Positions 45,154 through 55,628 of a stretch of DNA of 64,000 nt are shown one piece after another (position 1 is the first letter of the stretch; every line of letters starts with the position of its first letter). Below the pieces are notes generated by a model that saw only the letters and a list, made by a program, of their open reading frames with translations, had not been told where the DNA came from and did no database searches. This DNA comes from Coptis chinensis. Taxonomy: Eukaryota; Streptophyta; Magnoliopsida; Ranunculales; Ranunculaceae. Made by a program: the position numbers and the translations under genes. The DNA lies in NCBI GenBank assembly GCA_015680905.1, contig CM027382.1, forward strand, positions 5,518,001 through 5,582,000. The letters run 5' to 3'.

Positions 45154-46950
45154 TACCCATCATAACACCAACAGGTCATTCATGACACCTTCAATGAATA
45201 CCTTTTTTTAAACAACCAGTATCACATACCCAATTTAGTACTAACATTGTACACATATAGTTATCACTAAAACTAATATATAATATATAATATGGTGGCT
45301 GCACATTTACAAAAGGCTGCCTACATATCCAATCTTTCAAGATTAGAATCAAGCCTTACGTAGCTCTTAACCAATTTATCAATATATTTGTATGTGCCTT
45401 TAAAGAAAACAACAATTTATACTATATAGAATCGCATACAATAAATTTCAAATACTCCCACAATCATATACATAAAGTTTCATCCCCAGAGATACACTAT
45501 GAACCTTTAAGTCCAAAAAGCTAAAAAATGGATATTTCTCTACTTCGATTATCCAAAAATGATTTCATGAACCCTGTTGGTTCCAAATAAAATCACATTA
45601 TAAAAGTAGGCTACAAACACTATATAAACACCCAAGAAAAGTTTAAGAGACTCTTAGTTCATTACTAGATATATTTCTCAAAACAGGTTCATGCACATAA
45701 AAGGATACCACGGGAGGTTTTCTAGCAAACTTGTCAATACTATAGTGTTTTCCTACATTCCTAAAAAAGACACGCAACTTTATTATTTAGAAACTAGGGT
45801 AGGTAGACTTAGTTTTTCATGTAGAACTCGAAGTCCCAACCTCAGCTCATCTAAAAGAAAACTTAGGTTGAAAACGGTAAAAATCTCAATTTTCAACAAA
45901 CTAGAATTCTGATGTGTTATTTTCCGGAGACCACAACTCTTTCCACAAGTGTCCAAACACTACAAGGCTTTTTGCATTGAAAAGAAGACTTTCAGAACTT
46001 ATTCTTTTATGTTTTACAAAAATACTAACTCGTACTCTAACTATATGAAAACTGGACTCGAACACAGTGCACAGAAACTGAATTCTGCCGCACTATTTTC
46101 TGTCAACCAAACTTCCAGACATCATAGCTGTCTCCATAAGACTCGGAATAGTACGAGGTCAATTGAGTTAGAAAGAAGACTCATAAAACTCAACTTTTCA
46201 TGTTTTACAAAAACTCTAACTCTCTCCCTAGCTTTATGCAATTTGTGATCAAACCCTATGCAGAAAACTATTTTCTGACGAATAGAATATCTGACGAATA
46301 GAATATCTGACGCATAGAATGGTCGAGTTCATATCCTTTCCGTCACTCATCCAAATTAAGTGAGGCTCACTGCGTCGGATAAAAGATGCTATAAGGTTTC
46401 CTTAGTAAGAAATTATACTTGGCAAACACTTAATAGCCTGGATCAAGGAATTTCTTTATCGCCAAGGTGGAACAAAAGACGTGAAAAGAACCGGTCCGTA
46501 CTGGCGAGATAAGGATAAGGCTGGTGGACAATAAAAGACTGATTTGTCACAAAGCGAACCAGCAAACCAGATGTATGTGGTTTACCCCATACATGCCATC
46601 CCTATGGAACTTCATTCTTGCGACATCTCTGAATGTCAACTTGTCACCACTATGGGATATGGCACCTACTTTTGCACTTGTTAAAGGAGTTTTGTGCTTC
46701 ACCGAGATGATCTAAAGGTAAGTCTATTATTTGATTTTTTTTACGCCTAACTAGTTGTATGTGGTGAGCTAATAACTTAACTGTCTAGGAAGAAACAATC
46801 TGGAACCATGTGGACAAGACATTCACAAGAATGTCACCACAGAGTCATAAGAAAATCACTATGGTACAATACTTGCACCCACCTTCTAGATTAGTACTTT
46901 CACCAATGTCCCAAAAGTTAATGCCTTCCGATAAAAATAAACAATTAACT
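45154..46950. other. Right part of the LTR-type insertion, no gene
   Basis: AT-rich sequence with short open frames (45691-45912, 45949-46248, 46524-46715) that match no family I know. A small triplication, gacgaatagaatatct / gacgcatagaat, lies at 46276-46320. The interior could be LTR sequence. Confidence 0.4.
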
Positions 46951-46953
46951 AAA

Positions 46954-47384
46954 CTAATAAATACTCACATTTGCATCCGCACAAAATGAACAAGGGTGCC
47001 TTTGAACCACCAGCGACTTTTTGTTCTCTTTTTTCGGAGTTTCTCCTATCTGGTCACATCCATTTTCCCTGAAGTGATCATCACTAATGGCCGGCCTTAT
47101 TCCATTTCCAGCAAAGGCATACCCGCAGTTCGAGAGATTTCTATATTGCAAGATGAGCATTGCTTAGCATCACGAAGTATTACCTGGAGGCTAAAAATCT
47201 CATTCTGGAGTTCTTGCCTTCTACGTCTTTGCTGTTCCTCGAATTGCGATGAACCTTGTTGTTCCTCATCTTCTTGCAACTGGTTGTTATTTGTGAGCTG
47301 CTTCTCCGACTGCTCATGTTCTTCATTAAGAAAACTTTCAACATAGCTATCTTCGATGTTAACGTTAACACCCTTTTTCTTCAA
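46954..47384 (-). pseudogene. Coiled-coil, Gln/Glu-rich reading frame in the LTR-type insertion
   Basis: On the minus strand from 47384: MKKKGVNVNIEDSYVESFLN, then a Glu/Gln-rich stretch (EDEEQQGSSQFEEQQRRRRQ) and a helical segment ELQNEIFSLQVILRDAKQCS. It stops near 47097. A second overlapping frame continues to 46954 (SDDHFRENGCDQ, KKENKKSLVVQRH). The composition is unlike the AT-rich surroundings, so it may be a real but broken exon. It might be the tail of a transposase or a captured host fragment. I do not recognise it. Confidence 0.35.
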
Positions 47385-47707
47385 CTAGTTCTTCATCAGT
47401 ACTAGTACCAACCTTTCTTCTCTCCCCTCTTTCTTTTTCTTCTTTCTTTCCTTTTTTCTTTACTTCTACCGCAACTTCCTCTTCTCCTCCCCCTATCTAC
47501 AAGGAAAAAGATTCGGTAGTTATAACCCCCTATTCCTATCTCTACCCACGTTTTTCTCTTTTACTACTTATCCCCCCTTATTTTATTTTATTTTATTTAT
47601 TATTTTTTTTTCTAACTAAAGCCCACTTAAGCCTATGTCCAAATAATACTAATAAAATACATGCTATAAATATTTATTTATTTAATTAAAAAAATAGGGT
47701 TGTTATA

Positions 47708-50462
47708 GAAGATATCAGTAATGCAGTCAAACATTTCTTCACCTTTGCAACCTTAACCCCTTGCATTAATGAGTCTTTCATCACCTTGATACCTAAAATT
47801 CCCAACCCAGACCATATATTGAAATTCAGACCCATCAGTCTATGTAACTTCACCTATAAGATTTGTTCAAAAATCCTTGCTACTCGACTCAAATCTCACC
47901 TACATATATTTATCTCCGCTTCAAGGTGCCTTTGTGAAAGGCAGATCTATAGGTGATAATATAGGGTTAGCTAGTGAAGTCCTGCATAACATGAAGAAAA
48001 TGAAGAAACAGAAGCAGGGTTGGATGGCTATAAAACTCGATATGGCAAAAGCTTTTGACAGGATAGAGTGGTGTTTTGTAGATCATATTATGGGCAAGTT
48101 AGGCTTCTCAGCAAAATGGAGGAGATTAATCCAACAATGTATTAGCACAGTATCATATAATGTGTTATTAAATGGTACCCCGCTTGATAAGGTTTATCCT
48201 GAGAGGGGTATTTGGTAGGGCGACCCTCTTTCTCCATACCTTTATATTCTAGTTGCTGAAGCTTTCTCCAAACTACTAGCTTAAGTTGAAGATGAAAAGA
48301 TTCTAACAGGCATAAAAATAAGGAGGAATGCACCAGGGATAAACCATCTTTTCTATGCCGACGACTCTATAATATTCTGTAAAGCTAATCTAGCGGAATC
48401 TGCAAAAATGAAGGAAATAGTGGAGACTTATTGCCGTGCCTCTAAAATATTTAAAATGTGCGGTAAATTTTGAAAAAAATTCTAGAGCCTATTTTAGTGG
48501 AAAAACTTGCGTTCATCCCGCAACTAATTAAATACACAAAAAAATGCTCATGAAAAAAGATGGAAAGTCGAGCTTTTGATGAAAAGGAAATGTATCTTGG
48601 CGTACTTGTTCTTTTGGGTCCGAAGAAGAGTGTTGATTTTGAATATCTAGTTGAAAGAGTTCAAAGAAAAATTACAGGGTGGAAGGCTAAAGTCTTGTCC
48701 CAAGCAGGTAGGACTACACTTGTTAAATCAGTAGCTCAAGCAATTCCAATTTATGCCATGAGTACTTACAGGTTGCCTTGTAAAATCACCGACAAGTTGG
48801 ACCAAATCTGTAGGAATTTTTGGTGGAACGGGACTGATACGTCCAACTCATATCACACTCTGAGTTGGGAACAGTTATGCAAAAGCAAAGATAACGGTGG
48901 CCTTGGGTTCCGCAGCAGCAAAGATATGAACAAGGCACTCATTAACAAGCATTGTTAGCGACTAATCAAAGATGAGCTTTTGAAATGGTCGCAATTGTTA
49001 AAAATATTTACCCCAATTGGTGGAATATGACGGAGATGAAGGTGTTGCCTAAGGGTACTTCTTATTTTTTCAGAGGTATAGTAAGAACCATGAAAGATTT
49101 CAAGGTGGGTTATCTATGGAGAATTGGAAACGGATCAAAGGTATCTATATATCATGATCCCTGGCTTACACATCTTTTTAAACCCATATTGCTTAAAGAT
49201 TACCTCGAACCTGACCCATCTATAGCCGGTCTTACGATAAGTCATCTTATCAACCCTCTGTGCCATTCATGGAACCAAAATCGATTGGGAGAATTGTTTC
49301 TTGATCCAATCAAGAACTCCATAAACCTTATTATTATCAGACCAAGCCTTATCACTGATCAAATCATATGGTCGGCGTCCAAAAATGGCAAGTTATCAGT
49401 CAAAACTGCATATAGGTTTCTTACTAAGCAAGATGAATTGGTGACTAATTCTTCCTTCAATCCTAAGGTGCTCAAGAAGCTGTGGAAACTTAAAGTTGCT
49501 ACTAATACTCAGGTATTTCTCTGGAAATTGTATATGGGGGGGGGGGGGTTGGGATATTCTGGATAAACACAAGTTCAAGGGAGATGTTTCATGTATACTC
49601 TGCAACAAGGCTATCGAAACAGTTGAGCACTTATTTTTCAAATGTGAGTGGACTAAACGAGTATATATGGTATGTCTCTGAATCCATGATACAGGTTGAT
49701 CTTCATAGTGATTGGCTTGTCAGGGATTGGCTACAAGAATTCATTTGCTGGTGTGATAGCACGGAAGAATATTTAAGAAGAAGAGGTATTTACATCCTCT
49801 TATTGTTGTAACAGATCTGGGAGAGTCGCAACAAGGCAAAGATGGAACACCATGAACCAAGGGTGAATAGAATGCTACACAATACAATACTCAGAAGTAC
49901 AAAATGTGAAGTAGCTTATGCAAGGCTTAATTCCGATATCAATAATAGCCAGTTACTTGGCTCGCGGAATGAGGAAGCTAGTATTTGGTTTCCGCCTTCG
50001 CCCCCTTGGTATGAGCTGAATTTTGATGGTGCTTTTGACAAGAATACAGGTCGCAGAGCTGTTAGGGCCATTTGTCGTGCTGGAGATGGGAGCATCCAAG
50101 GGACTGCATACAAGTGTTTTCTTGCTGAGGACGCTGATCAAGCTAAGTACATAGGAGAAGAGATAGCTGCGATGCTGGCAATATAGATGGGTCTACAACA
50201 TGTCATTTTCGAGGGTGACTGCAGAAGTGTTATGCTAGTACTGGCTGATAATATTGTAGCTGATGTAGGTTGGAAAGTTTCTTCCATTGTATGTCATATT
50301 AAAACTCTAGTTGCAGGAATTAGTGACTGCAAATTTGGATGGATCAGGCGAACTGGAAATAAGTTGGCACATGAGATTGCTTCCTGGGCTATAAAAGGAG
50401 CCTCATGGACTCAACTTCCCCTTAGTATTTCCAACTCTGTAACTGATATTACTATGTTCTAA
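47708..50462 (+). pseudogene. LINE ORF2, second part: reverse transcriptase to RNase H
   Basis: Reverse transcriptase: FITLIPKIPNPDHILKFRPI and SLCNFTYKICSKILATRLKS (47775-47890), then after a frameshift QGAFVKGRSIGDNIGLASEV and KLDMAKAFDRIEW (47920-48070), GDPLSPYLYILVAEAFSKLL (48220-48280) and the active-site box HLFYADDSIIF (about 48350). The zf-RVT part follows (FWWNGTDTSNSYHTLSWEQL, 48820-48870; YLWRIGNGSKVSIYHDPW, 49115-49160; DVSCILCNKAIETVEHLFFK, 49580-49640) and an RNase H domain (LNFDGAFDKNTGRR at 50020, VIFEGDCRSVMLVL at 50200, GWIRRTGNKLAHEIASWA at 50337). Stops at 48216, 48471, 48956 and 50184 and a G13 run at 49536-49548 break the frame. Confidence 0.9.
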
Positions 50463-50721
50463 TATATAGATAGGGTGGTGGTTATCGAAAAAAAAAAAAA
50501 ACAATCGAATTCTCATTCATCTTATAGAGAGATTTTGTTTTCCTTTTAAGTATTAACCTTGTCGCTTACCGTGAACATAATTTGTGAACATAATTCAACC
50601 ATCAGAGTATGGTAGATGTAGTATACCGGCATTGAAAAACTTAATTTTAGTTTGCCTACGAAGAAAAGTACTTCTAATATGACTAAAGAAAAAGGATCAA
50701 ACTACTAACGAACCTCATGAC

Positions 50722-51159
50722 TAGGGCTATCAATGGTTTCGATAACCCAATAATTGATTCGAACCAAACCAATAAAAAATGGTTTGAGTTTTAGTAATTT
50801 GGTTTGTCTTCTACCGACCTGAAATCGAACCGAATGGATAAGATATTAGTTTGATTTTGGATTTGTCCTCCACTGAACCGATATGAACCCGAACCGATAA
50901 AATGATATTAGTAATATTTATTATTAGTTTTGTATATGTTTATCAATTGTGTGGTTGAAATTAATCAATTTAATTTAGGATTTAATTAATTTTTATAGTT
51001 TTCGGAGGGTTGGTTTGATTTCGGTTTGCAATATATCGATTCGGTTTCAGTTCGCAATATATCTTATCGGTTTGGTTCGGTTTCGAGTTCCCAATTTTCT
51101 TATCGGTTCTGGTCCAGATTTTCCAGAATCCAACCCAAACCGATCCATTTACAGTCCTA
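50722..51159. mobile_element. MITE-like element with hAT-type ends
   Basis: The left end TAGGGCTATCAATGG and the complement of the right end, TAGGACTGTAAATGG, agree at 12 of 15 positions, a pattern seen in non-autonomous hAT elements of plants. The flanking eight bases (CTCATGAC, CTCACTCA) are only partly alike. The interior is full of short repeats of ccgaaccgat / cggttcggtt on both strands and has no coding capacity. The frames at 50982-51233 are shadows of these repeats. Confidence 0.65.
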
Positions 51160-52499
51160 CTCACTCACAACTCTTCTCTTTCTCAGCATTCTCTAAATTA
51201 TTACTATATTTATTTATTTTTAATGTGAGTTGAGATTGTGTGTTTTGTAAATTTGATCAACATTTTGAAATTCAAGAGTTTATAGTCAATTAGAAATACA
51301 CATGCATTGTTTTTTTTTATAAAGATACACATGCATTGTTAGAATCACAGGCTTGCATCATTCAAATATTCAATTATATTCTCTTGCTTGCATCATTTAG
51401 TTCTCGATCTTAATAAAAGAAATTCATGCATATTGTGAGTTGATAAAAAAAAAATCTATTAGTAAGTCTGTTTAAATGAAATCAATAATTCTTTGATGTT
51501 GGCAAGTCGAGTCCAGACTGCTGGTTTCACCGTATCACTATCCAAATGCGCACTTTACACTTTTACCAATTTTACTAGTTATTACCTGCAAATGTGTGGG
51601 CACGCCTATTTTTTTAAGAGATCAGTAACTAGTTATTATGCAAGCGGGGTTTGAATCTCAGAGTCCCAGGCCTTTGGATCTTGATCAACATTATATTAAT
51701 TCTCAACTCAAGAGTTTATATACAACTAACAAAATTATATGCATTGTTGGAATTATTGAAGACGCTGGGATTATACATTGAATTGATTCATCTATATGAA
51801 AATCACAAAAAACGCACATGCATATTGAAATGGAAAGCCATAATGGATTATGTACACATGCAATAACGAACAAAGCAAAAATTGCTGGATGGAGTATGTG
51901 CCTCTATTATGCTTTGAATTTTCTCTGTGCCATTGAATAAGGGACTTTAGCTAGTTGTAAAAAAGTGAACTATGAAGGGTTATTTGGTAAAGATAATATT
52001 ACATTTGTTGAGCCATGGATTCATTGGACTATTAAAATGAAAAGTTAGAAGAGTACTTAAGCTGATCATATCATATAATTCTATGCTTTTTTAAATTTAA
52101 TTTTGTTGGAAACCATGTAGAATTTTTGACTGACTTGTTATAATTGGCGAAAAAACCAAGATATATGACTTATTAATAAATAAATACTAAAGCTAAAGCT
52201 AAACTTGATTAACTAGTTGCAATGAGTTGTGACTCGTAACCCAATTCAATACTACTTACGAATTAGGAAATCTCCATTACCTAAATATATTAACATAATT
52301 TTTTTATTTTCAAATATTGACTAAATAAATTAAGAAGTGCTTGTTTATGTAAAATATTTATATATATATTGATGAACAGTGTTGAACTAAAATAAAACAA
52401 ACTAAGTTCATGTAGTTGTGTACACACAAATTGAGTTGAGTTGAAAACTTTTAGTGCTCACCGACTCACACTGGAACAAATTCCTGGCTCAATCCGCCA
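51160..52499. other. Intergenic AT-rich DNA
   Basis: No gene. The phrase gaacaaagcaaaaattgctggatgga at 51868-51893 occurs again at 52560-52585, next to the tandem duplication, so a copy of that local sequence lies about 700 bases away. Confidence 0.45.
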
Positions 52500-52638
52500 C
52501 TGGATGGATTCTATTTCTTATTACAATAGTTTGTTACAATAGTTTATTTGAATTAAGATTGAACAAAGCAAAAATTGCTGGATGGATTCTATTTCTTATT
52601 ACAATAGTTTGTTACAATAGTTTATTTGAATTAAGATT
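52500..52638. repeat. Tandem duplication, 78-bp period
   Basis: A 61-base segment starting ctggatggattctatttctt is present twice with no visible difference (52500-52560, 52578-52638), separated by gaacaaagcaaaaattg. The identity suggests a recent event. Within each copy, caatagtttgttacaatagt is itself a small repeat. Confidence 0.95.
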
Positions 52639-52688
52639 ACATTGTGAAACAATATATATTTTTTTCAAAATCAAACAAATAATAATAT

Positions 52689-53246
52689 TTAGGGGTCGAT
52701 GGCATCAGCTGGTCCAACCACCTTCTCATATTTATTTGGGCATCCACAAACATCCATGTTACGATCAACATCTGGCTGACAAAGATAATCTGATATTTCA
52801 CTCGACTGGGATCCAGTATGTCCAGCGTCAATGCAATCCTTCATACATTGTTCCCTCGATATGCATTTCCCTAACCAAATATGTTCTGAAACACGATAAC
52901 CGGGAGTAGCATCGCCTGCATGCATGAACAAGGACTCTTATTACATCAACTCTTCGAAGTACAGTCCATTAAAAAATGAGGAAAAAAGGAAAAAAAAAAA
53001 AACGTTTCCACATACAATTATAGAAACCGGTTTCTTTGTGATATTTATGAACGAATATTTTAGTTTAAATATCCATCAACATACAATATATAATAACAAA
53101 TGAACAACAACGACAATTGAAATAATGATGAAAAATTTAATCGATAAGATACTATATTATAAGGACTAACCCAAATGCAATGTGGACAAAAGTACGGAGA
53201 ACACAAGAACAGCAGCAATCAAGGGAAGCTTATTGGAATTTGCCAT
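52689..53246 (-). CDS. Small secreted cysteine-rich peptide (defensin-like pattern)
   Basis: Two exons on the minus strand, 53246-53171 and 52915-52689, with GT donor (ggGTTAGT) and AG acceptor (catgcatgcAG). The joined frame is 100 aa. Exon 1 encodes a clear signal peptide (LPLIAAVLVFSVLLSTLHLG) and the intron falls at its end, as in many plant cysteine-rich peptide genes. The mature part (DATPGYRVSEHIWLGKCISR onward) has six cysteines spaced C-x5-C-x3-C-x17-C-x10-C-x-C. CxxxC with a later CxC is the skeleton of the cysteine-stabilised alpha-beta fold of defensin-like peptides. The mature peptide is acidic, unlike typical antimicrobial defensins, and the family is not one I recognise. It could act in signalling or defence; that is inference. 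Confidence 0.75.
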
Positions 53247-54009
53247 GCTGAACCAAGACAAAACTCTACAAATTAACGTTTGAGTTGCCCTTGAATTGTA
53301 TGAGGAACAAGTTCTTATTGTGAGTGTCTTAACTATTTTAGACAAGGAGGATCTATTTAAAGGTTGTGTTTATCTAAAATTAGTCATTTCATAACCTATT
53401 ATTGAGTGGTGTTCAGGTGTTGTTTATTATAAAAGCAATAATTACCACAAACTGCGCATTTTTAAGAATTTACAAAAACAATTTCTATGGTGGCAGTTCT
53501 CACATACCCAATATTAGAAAATTTCTGTTTTGTAATTTTTTGTTTTCGAACACTGCCTTAAACCACATTGTCAAACGGTCGAACCTGAGCCCCCATAACA
53601 ATTGTAATAATGTTGAACATGCCATACACTAATAATGTCCAAGCTTTTAATTGATTACTTGGATAATGAAGAAAAAAATGCATTATTGGTGAACATATCA
53701 TTGTTTTCTTTCTTTTGATCTTGTAATAAGCTTGTATTACATGGCCGTGGCACAGGTTTGCAAACAGATGATATCGATTCAAACAAAATAATAATTGCTT
53801 CACCCATTAGATCGAGAAAAGATCAATAATTTCAAAATTAAATGATCACCTTCACTCACTCTAAAAAAGAAAAGCACGGATTGGAATTATGGAATATATA
53901 TAAGTGTTTTAAATCATTAAAAATTGAATATTAAGTTTAGCTAGGATTAGAGTCTAGGACAAAAGAAGGTATGTACTGTGTGCAAATTACATTCATTTTC
54001 ACATAGAAA
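53247..54009. other. Upstream region of the peptide gene, no other gene
   Basis: Holds the promoter of the minus-strand peptide gene. Overlapping short frames at 53402-53632 and 53558-53803 look like chance. Confidence 0.45.
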
Positions 54010-54570
54010 CCCATACAAATTATTAGAATATATTAGTATTAGTATATGTCAAATATGGAAAGTCTCATGTTTCTATAAGTGTATGTCCAATATGGAAAGT
54101 CTCATGCGCCACTAAACCGGTGTTATGATTTCAGTTTGTGACTGTGGTACACCTTCAGTATTCAGGTTAGGCCATTGCCTACACCGACAGTTTCACCTCC
54201 AGAACGTCTCAACAGTTGTTCGAGTTTCTTCAACTAAAGACAGTTCTATGCAAAATGAGGAGCAGTATTATTATCTTTTGTTTTTTTGTAATCCAAGTTG
54301 TAATTTGTATAGTTTGCGTAATTACAGCTTGAAGGGGAGTATTATAATATGTTAGTATTAGTATATGTCTAATATGGAAAGTCCCATGTTTCTATAAGTG
54401 TGGACATCCATATCTAGTAGTTGCTATTATCATATTTTAGGTTAATATAAGTATGTAACTCTGGATAGAGAACAAACTCTCTCTTAGACTCTAAACTCCA
54501 ACCCTAATCAATCTCTAGTCTTCTCTATTCTTATTCTTGGTTTCTCTAATATATCAATGTTATAACTCTC
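54010..54570 (+). mobile_element. Copia retrotransposon remnant with two LTR fragments
   Basis: The phrase ttagtattagtatatgtcaa / tctaatatggaaagtc occurs at 54028-54110 and again at 54346-54400. Before the second copy lies ttgaaggggagta, a polypurine tract typical of Copia. Between them a short decayed pol tail remains (54125-54300). The second copy continues to about 54565 with tctctcttagactctaaact, as in 3' LTR leader regions. The left LTR is truncated and most of the interior is lost. Confidence 0.65.
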
Positions 54571-54622
54571 CTAGCATCACTACTAACATAAAATTTAACA
54601 CAAATATCAATATACCTTTCAA

Positions 54623-55092
54623 AGCATTCCCAATGCAGTCGACTGTTATTCACCTCCACATAGGTAATATTTCTCTTTTTTTACACCGTTTTGGTAGTTG
54701 TCCAATGCAAAGGTGAATATTAATTTCTGAAAGGATGTTAGATTCTGTTTGAACGTAAAAATCGAAAAAATATTCCGGACGGAATGAAACATCTCGTCTG
54801 AAATTAAAAAAAAAAAAAAAACCCGAAAAAAGTCGAAAAATCACGTAAGACGAAATGAATTCCGTCCGAAAAAAAAACCCATTATTTTTATAAAAAAAAA
54901 CACACGAGACGGAATCCAACATTCTGTCCGAAGTTCACAACTCAGCCACTATCTCGGTTAAAGGTTTCACCTTTGTTTTGACTTGGGAAAATAGTCACCA
55001 CCATATTCACTTTTACATTGGGAAAATATTTTGAACAAAAAAGAGGTGAATAAAGTTACAAACCCACCATATCCACCTGCATTGGAAATACT
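54623..55092. mobile_element. MITE with ~16-bp terminal inverted repeats
   Basis: AGCATTCCCAATGCAG at the left and the complement of ctgcattggaaatact at the right agree at 13 of 16 bases. Subterminal blocks are also inverted copies (ttattcacctccacatag; caccatatccacctgcat; gtgaatatt / aatattcac). The ends resemble Tourist/Harbinger-type MITEs, but a clear TAA duplication is not visible. No coding capacity; the interior has ggacggaatgaaac-like repeats. Confidence 0.6.
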
Positions 55093-55628
55093 ATCAGCGT
55101 AGTGTATTGTGGATATTCACTAGAAAACATTATGAAACCAAATTTGCACGACATTTCTGCTATCAACTACATCTTATAATAATCTCAAACCAAAAAACAC
55201 AAGAGTGTTTTAGTGGCACGATGTTTGTAAGTATGTTACAAGTGCATTCTATCTTTTGACTTGACTTTGACCACAGGATCATTCTCTACAGTGGGACCAA
55301 CTGCATAAACAGTAAAAATGGTGGGGCCAAGTCATAAGCTTTGTCGTTGCACACTTCTCACTGACCTCGTTTGTTGTAGTGGGACTGCAGGCACAAGCTC
55401 TTATTTAAAAAAGTTTTCTTTTTCTTAGGCAAAGGGGTAGTGTCAACTGTCAAGTGTGTTGTGTTTTTTTAACAGAAATGCAGAACACCCACAACAACAA
55501 AAACACAATAACAAAAGCCCATCTTGTGCATTGTGGAATGAATGTCTCAAAATGAGTGAATCTTTGAAGATTACAAAGTTGGTGTCTTGTTGTTTTGGAG
55601 CTGCATTTGCTGTTCTTAGTTTGGAATC
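55093..55628. promoter_or_regulatory. Upstream region and leader of the 723-aa protein gene
   Basis: About 540 bases between the MITE and the first ATG. The stretch 55440-55628 is probably the 5' UTR. Several ATGs out of frame occur in it. No confident TATA box was identified. Confidence 0.4.

Larger units (their letters stand above)
39990..47707. mobile_element. LTR-type insertion (possible large solo LTR) in the LINE
   Basis: The insert begins TGTCACACCCC and ends GGGTTGTTATA, which resemble the ends of plant Ty3/Gypsy LTRs (TGTCAC...GTTACA, with the last CA changed to TA). Apart from the CACTA element nested in it, about 3.3 kb remains without gag, pol or a second LTR, so a solo LTR or a non-autonomous element is the simplest reading. 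The flanking LINE bases (GGAAA left, GAAGA right) fit an eroded target duplication. The class is inferred from the ends only. Confidence 0.55.
39115..50501 (+). mobile_element. 5'-truncated LINE interrupted by an LTR-type and a CACTA insertion
   Basis: CAATCGAA lies directly before the first LINE codons (39107-39114) and directly after the A-run at 50488-50501 (50502-50509): an 8-bp target duplication with a poly(A) tail, so both ends are fixed. LINE sequence runs from the end of the endonuclease (NYTWSNHRLFGDYILQRLDR) through reverse transcriptase, zf-RVT and RNase H. It is interrupted after FFFQKYWDIIRE at about 39989 and resumes with DISNAVKHFFTFATLTPCIN at about 47708. Without the insertion the LINE would be about 3.7 kb. 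Confidence 0.9.

Noticed and set aside
50982..51233. Opposing frames over the hAT-like MITE
   Set aside because: Produced by its short ccgaaccgat-type repeats.
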